A stretch of DNA of 64,000 bases, taken from the NCBI RefSeq assembly GCF_000316195.1, contig NZ_JH994111.1, positions 628,571 through 692,570 of the forward strand, in the 5' to 3' direction. The notes below the pieces were generated by a model. That model had not been told where the DNA came from and did no database searches. It saw only the letters and a list, made by a program, of their open reading frames with translations. The DNA is from Brachyspira hampsonii 30446. Its GTDB lineage: Bacteria > Spirochaetota > Brachyspiria > Brachyspirales > Brachyspiraceae. Shown here one piece after another: positions 25,255 through 33,910 of this stretch (the first letter of the stretch is position 1; each line of letters begins with the position of its first letter). The translations under genes and the position numbers were made by a program.

Positions 25255-26359
25255 ATGACATTATCAGAAATTAAAAGTATAGTATCTAATATTAAAGAAC
25301 AATCAGAAATATTAAGGGGGTATCTTTGACCCGGATTCTATTTATAAAAGAGTTAAAGAGATAGATGAGATATCAGCCAAAGATGATTTTTGGAATGATA
25401 ATATATCAGCTCAGAAACTTATGAAGGAGAGAATGCTTCTTCTTGATAAAATAGAGCCTGTTGAAAATTTGATAAAGAATTCCAATAATATATATGAATT
25501 GGTAGAAATGGCTATAGAGTCAAATGATACTGAAATGGAAAAAGAATTAGAAGCGGAATGCTTAGAACTGCAGAAAGTTTTTGATGAATTAGAAACAAAG
25601 AATTTATTTTCAGGAGAATTTGACAGTAAGAATGCATATTTAACTTTGAATGCAGGTGCCGGCGGTACTGAGAGCTGCGATTGGGCTTCTATGCTTTCAA
25701 GAATGTATGTAAGATTCTGCGAAAGACATGGGTTTACTGTTGAAACAACCGATGAACTTCCCGGAGATGAAGCAGGAATAAAACAAATAAGTTTTTATGT
25801 TCAGGGGCTTTATGCTTATGGGTATTTGCGTTCAGAGATAGGGGTGCATAGGCTTGTAAGAATATCTCCTTTTGATGCTAATGCTAAAAGACATACTTCA
25901 TTTGTTGCGGTTAGTGTTATGCCGGATATAGATGAAGATATCGAAGTAGAAATAAATCCTGCTGATTTAAGAATAGATACTTACAGAGCCTCCGGAGCAG
26001 GCGGACAGCATGTTAATAAAACTTCATCAGCTATTAGAATAACTCATATACCAACTAATACAGTTGTTCAATGTCAGGCAGAAAGAAGTCAGCATAATAA
26101 TAAAGATATGGCAATGAAAATGCTTAAAGCTAAACTTTATCAATTAGAAAAAGAAAAATTGGATAAAGAAAAGCAAAAAATAGCAGGTGAGAAAACCGAT
26201 ATAGCTTGGGGAAATCAAATAAGAAGCTATGTTTTCCAACCTTATCAAATGGTAAAAGATTTAAGAACGGGATGTGAAAGCGGAAATATGAACTCTGTAA
26301 TGGACGGAAATATAGATGAATTCATATCTGCATATCTTAAACAGCAAATAAAAAAATAA
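25255..26359 (+). CDS. prfB: peptide chain release factor 2, with programmed +1 frameshift
   Basis: Translation starts at ATG 25255 (AGGA six bases upstream) and gives MTLSEIKSIVSNIKEQSEIL then RGYL before an in-frame TGA at 25327-25329. The sequence AGGGGGTATCTTTGAC is the classic RF2 frameshift site: an internal Shine-Dalgarno-like AGGGGG three bases before CTT-TGA. Slipping +1 on CTT continues as DPDSIYKRVKEIDE and joins the long downstream frame ending at 26359. The product is about 367 aa, normal for RF2. The stop-codon motif is SPF (ISPFDANAKRHTSF) and the peptidyl-release motif is GGQ (SGAGGQHVNKTSS). RF2 reads UGA and UAA, so low RF2 favours frameshifting and self-restores. Confidence 0.96.
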
Positions 26360-26383
26360 AATTATGCTATATTATATAATTTT

Positions 26384-26410
26384 ATAATCATATCATATAA
26401 ATATGATTAT
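26384..26410. other. stem-loop downstream of prfB
   Basis: A perfect 10-bp stem (ATAATCATAT with ATATGATTAT) has a 7-nt loop but no T run after it. It could be a weak terminator or a 3'-end-stabilising structure. Confidence 0.4.
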
Positions 26411-26418
26411 GCTACTTG

Positions 26419-26447
26419 TTGACATTTTTTTACATAAATAGTATATT
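26419..26447 (+). promoter_or_regulatory. promoter of the first outer-membrane protein gene
   Basis: TTGACA (26419-26424) and TATATT (26442-26447) with a 17-bp spacer, about 30 bp before a strong RBS (GCGGAGGA) and the ATG. Confidence 0.7.
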
Positions 26448-26477
26448 GTAAAAAGAAATAATAAAGCGGAGGATATT

Positions 26478-27059
26478 ATGTTAAAAAAGGTTACACTTGT
26501 ATCTCTTATGATGGCTGTTTTAGTTGTTGCTGTACCTAAGAAAGCTGAAGCTGCTTATTCAGACGGAGCTGCGATAGGAGCTTCTTTATTTTTTGGATAT
26601 CCAAATCAAGGTTTAACATTAGTAGGTCAATTTGACGGAGTACCTTTGATGTTTGGTGTTCAAGCTGTAGCAAATGTATTTAATGATGGTTATCAATATT
26701 TTGGTATTGGTTTAACTATGGATTGGTGGGGACTAAAAATACCTTTGGGTAAAGCAGGGGAATCTGATGTTCATTTCTATTTAGGACCTGGACTTGCTGC
26801 TGACACTGCTTTTGGTTCAGATTATTGGTCAATTAATGCTGGTTTAAGAATGCCTATAGGTTTTTCATTCTTAATTAAAAATCAATGGGAGATATTCTTG
26901 GAACCTGCTCCAGTGGTTAATGTTTTGCATGCTGATAGTTATGGCGTATCTTTGTTAGGTTTTTATCTAGGAGATACTGATGACAGACATAGAAATCGTT
27001 GGAATATAGGACATTTCTTACATTTGACATTCCAAGTTGGATTTAGATATTGGTTCTGA
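26478..27059 (+). CDS. small outer-membrane beta-barrel protein
   Basis: 193 aa. A Sec signal peptide ends with PKKAEAA (~25). The rest is a series of short amphipathic strands with aromatic girdles (LTMDWWGLKIPLGKAG, HFYLGPGLAADTAFG, YWSINAGLRMPIGFSF) and the last residue is Phe in GFRYWF, a beta-barrel assembly signal. It resembles the DUF3996/BAPKO_0422-like spirochaete outer-membrane family. Consistent with that, the strong promoter and RBS suggest an abundant protein. A paralogue follows immediately. Confidence 0.75.
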   Translation: MLKKVTLVSLMMAVLVVAVPKKAEAAYSDGAAIGASLFFGYPNQGLTLVGQFDGVPLMFGVQAVANVFNDGYQYFGIGLTMDWWGLKIPLGKAGESDVHFYLGPGLAADTAFGSDYWSINAGLRMPIGFSFLIKNQWEIFLEPAPVVNVLHADSYGVSLLGFYLGDTDDRHRNRWNIGHFLHLTFQVGFRYWF

Positions 27060-27082
27060 TATTATTAGTTTAGAATATTTAC

Positions 27083-27112
27083 AGCTCCGTTATTTTATAG
27101 CGGGGCTTTTTA
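27083..27112 (+). terminator. terminator after the first outer-membrane protein gene
   Basis: Stem AGCTCCG (27083-27089) with CGGGGCT (27101-27107), one G-U pair, then a T run. Confidence 0.75.
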
Positions 27113-27186
27113 TTTTGATTATAATTTTTCACTTTTTTATATTATTTTTTATATTTATATAAAGTAAATAATTAGGTTTTGTTTAT

Positions 27187-27759
27187 ATGTTAAAAAGAGT
27201 AATAATTTATAGTTTATGTTTTTCGATTTTAATTTCTTTTTTCTCTGCCTCATCTAAACTATATGCAGATTATCCCAATGGTGCTGCGGCAGGATTTTTT
27301 TTGAGATTCAGTTTTCCAAGTCAGGCTTCTTTAGGAGTAACAGGTAAAATCGATAATTTTCCATTGATGTTTAGCGGCATATTAAATATAGGAATATCAA
27401 GTAAGGGATGGGCTTGGTTTGGTCTTAGTGCCAATGCTGATTGGTGGGCTTTAAAATATAATATAGGAAAAGCAGGTAATTCTGATGCTTGGCTTTATTT
27501 TGGTCCTGGAGCTGAGGCTGTTGCAGAGTTTGGAAATAATTATTGGAATTTAGGTTTAGGTTTTAGGCTTCCTTTAGGAGTTTCTTTTATAGTTGATATG
27601 GATTGGGAAATATTTTTGCAGGTTTCGCCAGGGCTTAATGTAATATCTATAGGAAGTGACGGCTTTGGAACTTTTGGCTGGTATCCTAGTCATACGGGTT
27701 GGACTTTTTCTAAATTCTTCAGATTCTCAGGAGATTTCGGATTTAGATATTGGTTTTGA
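27187..27759 (+). CDS. small outer-membrane beta-barrel protein, paralogue
   Basis: 190 aa with signal peptide (cleavage likely after ASSKLYA, ~27). It shares the order NADWWALKYNIGKAGNSDAW, YFGPGAEAVAEFG, YWNLGLGFRLPLGVSF and MDWEIFLQVSPGLNV with the preceding gene, and ends in FGFRYWF. The two clearly arose by tandem duplication and have diverged most at the N-terminus and in the loop before the last strands. It is separated from the first by a terminator, so expression is probably independent. Its own promoter is not obvious. Confidence 0.75.
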   Translation: MLKRVIIYSLCFSILISFFSASSKLYADYPNGAAAGFFLRFSFPSQASLGVTGKIDNFPLMFSGILNIGISSKGWAWFGLSANADWWALKYNIGKAGNSDAWLYFGPGAEAVAEFGNNYWNLGLGFRLPLGVSFIVDMDWEIFLQVSPGLNVISIGSDGFGTFGWYPSHTGWTFSKFFRFSGDFGFRYWF

Positions 27760-27770
27760 TTAATATATAG

Positions 27771-27806
27771 AAGGCTATTCTCAAATAATATAAGAATAGC
27801 CTTTTA
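27771..27806. terminator. bidirectional terminator between convergent genes
   Basis: Perfect 11-bp stem (AAGGCTATTCT 27771-27781 with AGAATAGCCTT 27793-27803), T run on the plus strand. It serves the outer-membrane protein gene and possibly the convergent phosphatidyltransferase gene. Confidence 0.75.
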
Positions 27807-27811
27807 CATTA

Positions 27812-28366
27812 TTATTTATTTGATTTTCCTGTTATTAAAGGCATATAATCAAAGAATGAATATATTGTTATTATTGTAACAACTAATAAACTGTAGTATG
27901 TTATTTGATCATAAGGAAGAGATATTTCTGTATGTTTTAATATTTTTATGAGAAATATTAAAACTACAGCAGCAGCTCTCGATGCAGTTTTAAGTTTGCC
28001 GCTGAATTTAGCAGCAACAGCAAAACCTCTTAATCCGCCTAAAATTCTTATAAACATTGAAAACATATCTCTATAAAGTGAAATTATATACATCCATATA
28101 GGCATAGAACCTTCATAAAGAAATATTGTAAACATAGTTATATGAAATACCGTATCAGCAAAAGGGTCAAGCACTTTTCCTAAATCACTAACAATATTAA
28201 ATTTTCTAGCCATAGCTCCGTCTAAAGCATCTGTGATTTCTAATATTATGAGAAATATCAATGCTAATACTGCACTTATCATGGAATTGTAAAAGTACAG
28301 AAATATAACAAGAGGTGATAAAACTATTCTGCTAATGCTTAGTAAATTAGGTATTTGCTTTTTCAT
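27812..28366 (-). CDS. pgsA: CDP-alcohol phosphatidyltransferase (PgsA-like)
   Basis: 184 aa with four or five transmembrane helices. The family motif D-G-x2-A-R-x8-G-x3-D-x3-D is complete (DALDGAMARKFNIVSDLGKV, then LDPFADT). The length and the opening IPNLLSISRIVLSPLVIFLY fit CDP-diacylglycerol-glycerol-3-phosphate 3-phosphatidyltransferase, which makes phosphatidylglycerophosphate at the inner membrane; another substrate cannot be excluded. It lies 26 bp downstream of the DUF4340 gene on the same strand. Confidence 0.85.
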   Translation of the reverse strand: MKKQIPNLLSISRIVLSPLVIFLYFYNSMISAVLALIFLIILEITDALDGAMARKFNIVSDLGKVLDPFADTVFHITMFTIFLYEGSMPIWMYIISLYRDMFSMFIRILGGLRGFAVAAKFSGKLKTASRAAAVVLIFLIKILKHTEISLPYDQITYYSLLVVTIITIYSFFDYMPLITGKSNK

Positions 28367-28391
28367 AATTTACTCCTGTATTTATTAAAAT

Positions 28392-29408
28392 TTATTGCTG
28401 CAAATTTTCATCTAATCTCATGGCATCTTCTTCCATATAAGGATTATTTTCATCATTCATTTCTTTTTCATCATCTTCAGTTTTTATATAATAACTTCTG
28501 TCACGCATAGCAGCCGAATATATATTATAGTCTACTTCGTATATTATACCGCTTTTAGGTTTAACATATACTCTGTTATCATTATTATCATATACTAATT
28601 GATACTGAGTTTGAGTGTTATCTTCCATGTATATAGTAATAGTTGCATCAGGTATTCTGAATAATCTATTTAAATATTTCAGCATATTCTCATCATATAC
28701 AAAACCTATAGCTTTAACCAATGATAATGTTTCAAAATCTCTATATGCCTTATTTAAATTGATTTCTTCATCTACTCCATCAACAATCCAATTAGTTCTA
28801 TTTTCTTTTATGATAGTATTTGTATAATCTCTTATATTGCTCTCTGTTTTTACTACAGAATCAATATAAATAGTTTTATCAAATATTTGCTTATCTCTTA
28901 GCATATCAATAGTTTTCTTTAATGCTTCTATATAAACAAGCTCTACACTGAAATATTCATCATTATATTTAACATAATATTTTTCTTCATCTGCAGTTTT
29001 ATTTCCAACAAGTACTTTATATTCTTTATTGCCTTCCCAAACAGTGAATTCATTGCTTGGATTTTCCAAACCAAATGAATCTAATTCAGCAAGATTTGTT
29101 ATTGTAGTATCTATATTCAAAGTATTAAAGTTTTTAACATTTGCAAATGCCTCTAACTGATCTATTTTATAATTGTTAGAAGGAGATACAACTTTCCAAG
29201 TTTCATCTATTTTTTCTACGATAATAGGTTCTTCGCTATATTTTAATTCATATTTAGTAACATTAGTTTCATTAAGTTCAAAAAGCTGTTTTCTAGGTTT
29301 ATTTGCCTCTATTTTTTCACGGCTTTTTTTAGTTGTTAGAAATGCTGTAACACTTATTACTGCTAATGCTATAAGTAAAACTATAATTTTTGTAACACTT
29401 TTGTTCAT
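28392..29408 (-). CDS. DUF4340-domain protein linked to ABC exporter
   Basis: 338 aa from the ATG at 29408, chosen because AGGA lies 8 bases before it; an upstream ATG at 29417 touches the RBS. An N-terminal transmembrane anchor (~6-26) is followed by repeated DUF4340 modules (ELKYSEEPIIVEKIDETWKV, then FGLENPSNEFTVWEGNKEYK). The domain is usually encoded with a Gld-type ABC-2 transporter, as it is here. It probably sits on the outer face of the inner membrane. No GldG (ABC_transp_aux) gene is present in the operon. Confidence 0.75.
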   Translation of the reverse strand: MNKSVTKIIVLLIALAVISVTAFLTTKKSREKIEANKPRKQLFELNETNVTKYELKYSEEPIIVEKIDETWKVVSPSNNYKIDQLEAFANVKNFNTLNIDTTITNLAELDSFGLENPSNEFTVWEGNKEYKVLVGNKTADEEKYYVKYNDEYFSVELVYIEALKKTIDMLRDKQIFDKTIYIDSVVKTESNIRDYTNTIIKENRTNWIVDGVDEEINLNKAYRDFETLSLVKAIGFVYDENMLKYLNRLFRIPDATITIYMEDNTQTQYQLVYDNNDNRVYVKPKSGIIYEVDYNIYSAAMRDRSYYIKTEDDEKEMNDENNPYMEEDAMRLDENLQQ

Positions 29409-29458
29409 TTTATTCATCCTATAAGTTTATAATTTCTTTTAATTTTTAATATCGTAAA

Positions 29459-30184
29459 TTATTTTCTGTTTTCAAGCATAATATTTGCTAAATATATGAA
29501 TATTACTGTAACTGATAGAAAGTATATAATATCTCTTAAATCTAATACCCCTCTTGCTATATTAGCGAAATGATAATCACCGCTTATTACCTCTATAAAA
29601 TTAACAGAAGCAGGGAAAAGCAAAGTTAAATATCTTAAAAACATATTTAAAGATATCATAATTGCAAGCCCTACAATTAAAGCCACTATTTGATTTTTTG
29701 TAGTGGAAGATGCGAATATTCCTATAGCACATAAAGACATAATAAGAAATACGCTTCCTATATATCCTGCAATAACAGGTCCTATATCTAATCTTCCTAA
29801 AAAACTTAATGTAATAGGGTAGAGTATAGTAGGTATTAAAGCGAAAAGCATAAATATCACTGCTGAAAAGAATTTTCCTAGTATAATTTCCAAAGCAGAA
29901 ACTGACTGAGTGCTTATAAGCTCATAAGAACCGCTTGAAAACTCACTTGATAGTAATCCCATAGTTATAGGAGGAATTATCAAAGAAAGTATTAAAGGCA
30001 GAATGCTGAAAAAATCCTGCATGTCATTTTGCTGAAGTATAAAAAATCTTGAGAAGAAATATACTCCGCTCACTATTAAAAATATTGCTGAAAATATATA
30101 TGCTGTAGGAGAAAAGAAAATATGTCTTAATTCTTTTTTTAATATAACATTAGATTTATTTATAGTATAACTTATTGACTGCAC
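29459..30184 (-). CDS. ABC-2 type permease (GldF-like)
   Basis: 241 aa, about six transmembrane helices. It starts at GTG (30182-30184), just after the stop of the ATPase gene, with GGAG inside that gene's 3' end. Parts such as VILKKELRHIFFSPTAYIFS and PPITMGLLSSEFSSGSYELI are characteristic of GldF/NosY-type permeases. It forms the membrane part of an ABC exporter with the adjacent ATPase. The substrate is unknown; in gliding bacteria the system is needed for motility, but that role does not carry over to spirochaetes without proof. Confidence 0.8.
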   Translation of the reverse strand: MQSISYTINKSNVILKKELRHIFFSPTAYIFSAIFLIVSGVYFFSRFFILQQNDMQDFFSILPLILSLIIPPITMGLLSSEFSSGSYELISTQSVSALEIILGKFFSAVIFMLFALIPTILYPITLSFLGRLDIGPVIAGYIGSVFLIMSLCAIGIFASSTTKNQIVALIVGLAIMISLNMFLRYLTLLFPASVNFIEVISGDYHFANIARGVLDLRDIIYFLSVTVIFIYLANIMLENRK

Positions 30185-31132
30185 TTATTTATCTCCTTTT
30201 GTTAATGTATGGAATACTTCTTCTAAATTTTCTCTTTCTCTAAACATTTCATATATTATCCAATCTGTACTTTTTATGAAAGCATAAATTTTTTCTCTAG
30301 GCTCTTCATCATTAGAGTATATTGTAATATCTTTTAAATCTCCGTTATCTTCTGCTTTAACATCATAAACATTTTCTATTTTTTTTAGTTTTTCTATTAT
30401 TTTACTATCATCATCGCTAGTTTTAATAGATAATTTTATTCTTGAAGATATTTTATTTTCTTTGCCGTTATTTAGAGTTAAATGTTTAGGGTCAGCATCT
30501 GCTATAACATTACCCTGATTAATAATAATAGCCCTAGAACAAGTAGCCTCAACTTCACTTAATATATGAGTTGATATAAGAACAGTTTTTTCTTTACCAA
30601 GCTCTTTTATAAGCTCTCTTATTTCTACTATTTGATTTGGGTCAAGTCCGTTTGTAGGCTCATCTAATATAAGTATTTTAGGATCATGTATTATAGCTCC
30701 TGCAATACCGACTCTCTGTTTATAACCTTTAGAAAGCTCTCCGATTGACTTTGATATAACATCTTTAAGGCTGCATGCCTCTACAACATATTTAAGTCTC
30801 TCATTTAATCTGCTTCTTTCAAGCTCCTGAATTTCAGCCATATAAACTAGATAATCAAATACACTCATATCATCATAAAGCGGTGCTGATTCTGGTAAGT
30901 ATCCTATAACTTTTTTAACTTCTCTTTCATTATTTAATATGCTTTTCCCGTCAATAATTGCATTTCCGCTTGTAGGTGAAAGGTAGCATGTTAGTATTCT
31001 TAAAGTAGTGGATTTTCCTGCTCCGTTAGGTCCTAATATTCCTACAATTTCTCCTGCATTTATTTCAAAACTTACGCCTTTTAAAGCATGAAAATCGCCG
31101 TAGTATTTGTTTAAATTTTCTACTAATATCAT
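30185..31132 (-). CDS. ABC transporter ATP-binding protein (GldA-like)
   Basis: 315 aa. Walker A GPNGAGKSTT (~37), Q-loop GYLPESAPLYDDM, signature ELSKGYKQRV (~138) and Walker B ILILDEPTNGLDP (~155) are all intact. The C-terminal ~90 residues form the accessory domain of the GldA/CcmA type. It powers the permease encoded immediately downstream, and the order ATPase-permease-DUF4340 matches Gld-type operons. AGGA precedes the ATG. Confidence 0.85.
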   Translation of the reverse strand: MILVENLNKYYGDFHALKGVSFEINAGEIVGILGPNGAGKSTTLRILTCYLSPTSGNAIIDGKSILNNEREVKKVIGYLPESAPLYDDMSVFDYLVYMAEIQELERSRLNERLKYVVEACSLKDVISKSIGELSKGYKQRVGIAGAIIHDPKILILDEPTNGLDPNQIVEIRELIKELGKEKTVLISTHILSEVEATCSRAIIINQGNVIADADPKHLTLNNGKENKISSRIKLSIKTSDDDSKIIEKLKKIENVYDVKAEDNGDLKDITIYSNDEEPREKIYAFIKSTDWIIYEMFRERENLEEVFHTLTKGDK

Positions 31133-31379
31133 TTTATTCCTTTATATTTTGTATATTGCTAAAAATTAAATCATTATTTAAAATTATAATCTAAAAATAT
31201 ATAAGTAGAAAAACATTATAAGATATATAAAGTAAAAAAACAATTATAATTTATATTATACGGTGAAGATTTATTTATTAAAAAATATAAAAAAATTATA
31301 TTATTTTATTCATTGAAACCAAGCAATACTATATTTTATATTATATAAATTGCTTATCTTTTATATGAAAAATAATTTT

Positions 31380-32507
31380 TTAAATATCATATTTTTTAAC
31401 CCCTTTTATAAGGCTTTTTTCCATATCCATTGTAAATACATTAATTTTATTAACATTAGGTTTCAAAATTATTATTTCATCTTTTTCATACATTCTTTCT
31501 GTGTATGATGAATCTTGAGAATATTCTATGCCTGACTGATTAGGAATAATTTCATTATCATTAAAATGCAGTAAATAATTAGTATATTTTCCAAGAAAAG
31601 TCTTAGATAAAATTTTAGCTTTCATACCTTCTTCATTTTCAGAATTAATAAAAAATTCTTCAGGTCTTATACCTACAACAACTTCATCACTGTCTTTAAC
31701 ATCTAATAAATTATTCATCTTCAATTTGTATCCGCATCTGAATAAAATATATGTATCATTTCCTTCTATTTTTATGCTGGCATAGAATAAATTTGAATGA
31801 CCTATAAAGGTAGCAACAAATACATTATAAGGTCTTGTATAAATATTTATAGGACTTCCCACCTGCTGTATAATGCCGTTTTTCATTACAGCTATTCTGT
31901 CAGATATGGCAAGTGCTTCTTCCTGATCATGAGTAACATAAATAGTTGTTATGCCTATTTGTCTTTGTATATCTTTTATTGCACTTCTCATTTCTATTCT
32001 TAATTTTGCATCTAAATTAGAAAGAGGTTCATCCATAAGTAAAACATTTGGAGTTATAACTATCGCTCTTGCTAAAGCTACTCTCTGCTGCTGTCCTCCT
32101 GATAATATTTCAGGAAGTCTGTGCTGATATTCTTCTATTTTTACTGTATGCAGTATTTCATCTACTTTTTTCTTCATAGATTCTTTATTTTCTTTTCTTA
32201 GTTTTAATCCGTATTCAACATTCTCTCTGACAGTCATATGAGGAAATATTGCATAGTTTTGAAATACCATACCGATATTTCTTTTATGAGCTGGGATATT
32301 ATTGATTACATCTTCATCAAATTTTATTATTCCGCCTTCTATTGTATTAAAGCCGGCAATCATACGCAAAAGTGTAGTTTTTCCGCATCCTGAAGGACCA
32401 AGTAAAGTAAAAAATTCTCCGTTTTTTACCTCTAATGAAAGATTAGGTATTATTGTAAGCTTATCATAGCGTTTCACTGCATTTTCAATAGATATGGATA
32501 CACTCAT
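31380..32507 (-). CDS. ABC transporter ATP-binding protein (PotA/FbpC type)
   Basis: 375 aa from ATG 32507, chosen for its strong RBS (AAAGGAG) and the normal start MSVSISIENAVKRYDKL; an in-frame ATG 39 bp upstream has no RBS. Walker A GPSGCGKTTLLRMIAG, signature LSGGQQQRVALARAI, Walker B VLLMDEPLSNLDA and the C-terminal TOBE-type domain are present. This class energises uptake of polyamines, iron or sugars. There is no permease or binding protein beside it, so the partner is encoded elsewhere and the substrate cannot be told. Confidence 0.8.
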   Translation of the reverse strand: MSVSISIENAVKRYDKLTIIPNLSLEVKNGEFFTLLGPSGCGKTTLLRMIAGFNTIEGGIIKFDEDVINNIPAHKRNIGMVFQNYAIFPHMTVRENVEYGLKLRKENKESMKKKVDEILHTVKIEEYQHRLPEILSGGQQQRVALARAIVITPNVLLMDEPLSNLDAKLRIEMRSAIKDIQRQIGITTIYVTHDQEEALAISDRIAVMKNGIIQQVGSPINIYTRPYNVFVATFIGHSNLFYASIKIEGNDTYILFRCGYKLKMNNLLDVKDSDEVVVGIRPEEFFINSENEEGMKAKILSKTFLGKYTNYLLHFNDNEIIPNQSGIEYSQDSSYTERMYEKDEIIILKPNVNKINVFTMDMEKSLIKGVKKYDI

Positions 32508-32916
32508 TATAATCTCCTTTCTTATAATGTAACAGCTAGAATACATAATTAACTAAAAGCGAATCAGAATTATATTTTTTAGTTTATATTTACTATAGTA
32601 TAAAGCATATTCAATAAATTACCATAATATGAAATTATAACTATAGAATTTTTTTAATTAATGACAAATAAATATTCATTTGATAATTTTTTAATTTTAT
32701 TTATTATTTTTTATATAATAATAAAGATTAATTCTATAAATTAAATTATAAAAAATAATGCAGTTATTTATATTGATTTATTAAAAATATTATATATGAT
32801 TACTAATCATAATTAGTTTTAGGGTTAATATATGCATTGATAATTTATTTTATTTCATTAATTTCAAACAATATTCAAATACTTTATTCTAAATTTTTTA
32901 TTTACAGAGGGTTTCA
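32508..32916. other. gene-free AT-rich interval
   Basis: 409 bp between divergently transcribed genes. It is almost pure A/T with no stable structure or clear promoter that I can place; an RBS (GAGGG) precedes the EamA gene. Confidence 0.6.
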
Positions 32917-33777
32917 ATGTTAAATGTTTTACTTGTTATAATAGGCTCTATTGCTTACGGGTTTTTACCGATTTTTGTTAAAAATATTATAGCATATAAT
33001 TATTCTTCACTTTCAATAGTTTTTTATAGATATTTTCTTACGGCAATTTTTTTATTTATAATTATTATAGTTTCAAAGAAGAGTTTTAAAATAACAAAAA
33101 GACAGTTTATAGAGTTATTAATATTTAGCATTACAGGTCTTGGACTTACATTTTTCTTTTTATCTAAATCATTATTATATATATCTGCGGGTTTAAGCAA
33201 TATGATACATTTCGGATATCCTGTTATAGTTCTGCTTGTAATGATATTTATGTTTAAAGAAAATGCTAACATATTAAAAATTCTTTCTATAGTATTTGCC
33301 GTTATAGGAATAGTAATGCTTACTCAGGTTGTAGAAGTGGAATCGTTTTTGGGAGTAATATATGCATTAATAACTACTGTGACTTATGGTTCTTACATAG
33401 TAGCTAATAAGAGATGCAGTTTTTCTGAAGTTGATACCATAGTTTCACTTTTTTATATGTCATTATTTGTGTCTGCATCTTTTTTTATAGCAGGAATGTT
33501 TACAGGTTCTTTGCAGGTACTTAATAATTTATATGTGTTTGTAAATTTTGCTGTAATATCTTTAGTATGTACAATATTTTCTCTTGGTCTTTTACTTTAT
33601 GGAGTTAAAAAATTAGGGTCTTCTCTTGCATCAATACTTAATATGTTTGAACCGACTACTACTGTTATTGCTTCTATTTTTATATATAAAGAAGAGCTGA
33701 CAGTTAATATTATTATAGGATCTATTTTAATAATACTCTCTACCATAAGTATGGTGATAGGAAGTAAAAATAATTAA
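32917..33777 (+). CDS. EamA/DMT-family transporter
   Basis: 286 aa with ten hydrophobic helices in two EamA repeats (residues ~1-130 and ~140-284). Landmarks are YRYFLTAIFLFI, GLTFFFLSKSLLYISAG and, in the second half, LLYGVKKLGSSLASILNMFE, PTTTVIASIFIYKEE. This superfamily moves small metabolites such as amino acids or nucleotides, often outward. The substrate is unknown. It is upstream of feoAB but separated by the feo promoter. Confidence 0.85.
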   Translation: MLNVLLVIIGSIAYGFLPIFVKNIIAYNYSSLSIVFYRYFLTAIFLFIIIIVSKKSFKITKRQFIELLIFSITGLGLTFFFLSKSLLYISAGLSNMIHFGYPVIVLLVMIFMFKENANILKILSIVFAVIGIVMLTQVVEVESFLGVIYALITTVTYGSYIVANKRCSFSEVDTIVSLFYMSLFVSASFFIAGMFTGSLQVLNNLYVFVNFAVISLVCTIFSLGLLLYGVKKLGSSLASILNMFEPTTTVIASIFIYKEELTVNIIIGSILIILSTISMVIGSKNN

Positions 33778-33827
33778 TAATTTTCTATTTTTTTGTGTAA
33801 TAAAATAACAAAAATATATTTTCTCTA

Positions 33828-33855
33828 TTGACAATTTTATTTTCAATGTTAGAAT
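33828..33855 (+). promoter_or_regulatory. promoter of feoAB
   Basis: TTGACA (33828-33833) and TAGAAT (33850-33855), spacer 16 bp, about 55 bp before the start. A Fur-type site could overlap here, but I cannot identify one with confidence. Confidence 0.55.
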
Positions 33856-33910
33856 ATACAAACAATTTGTAAATATATATTAATTTTCTATTTTTGAAAA
33901 AGGAGAAAAT

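Noticed and set aside
31141-31379. Riboswitch or small ORF upstream of the ABC operon
   Set aside because: AT-rich, with no conserved structure or coding signal that I can identify.
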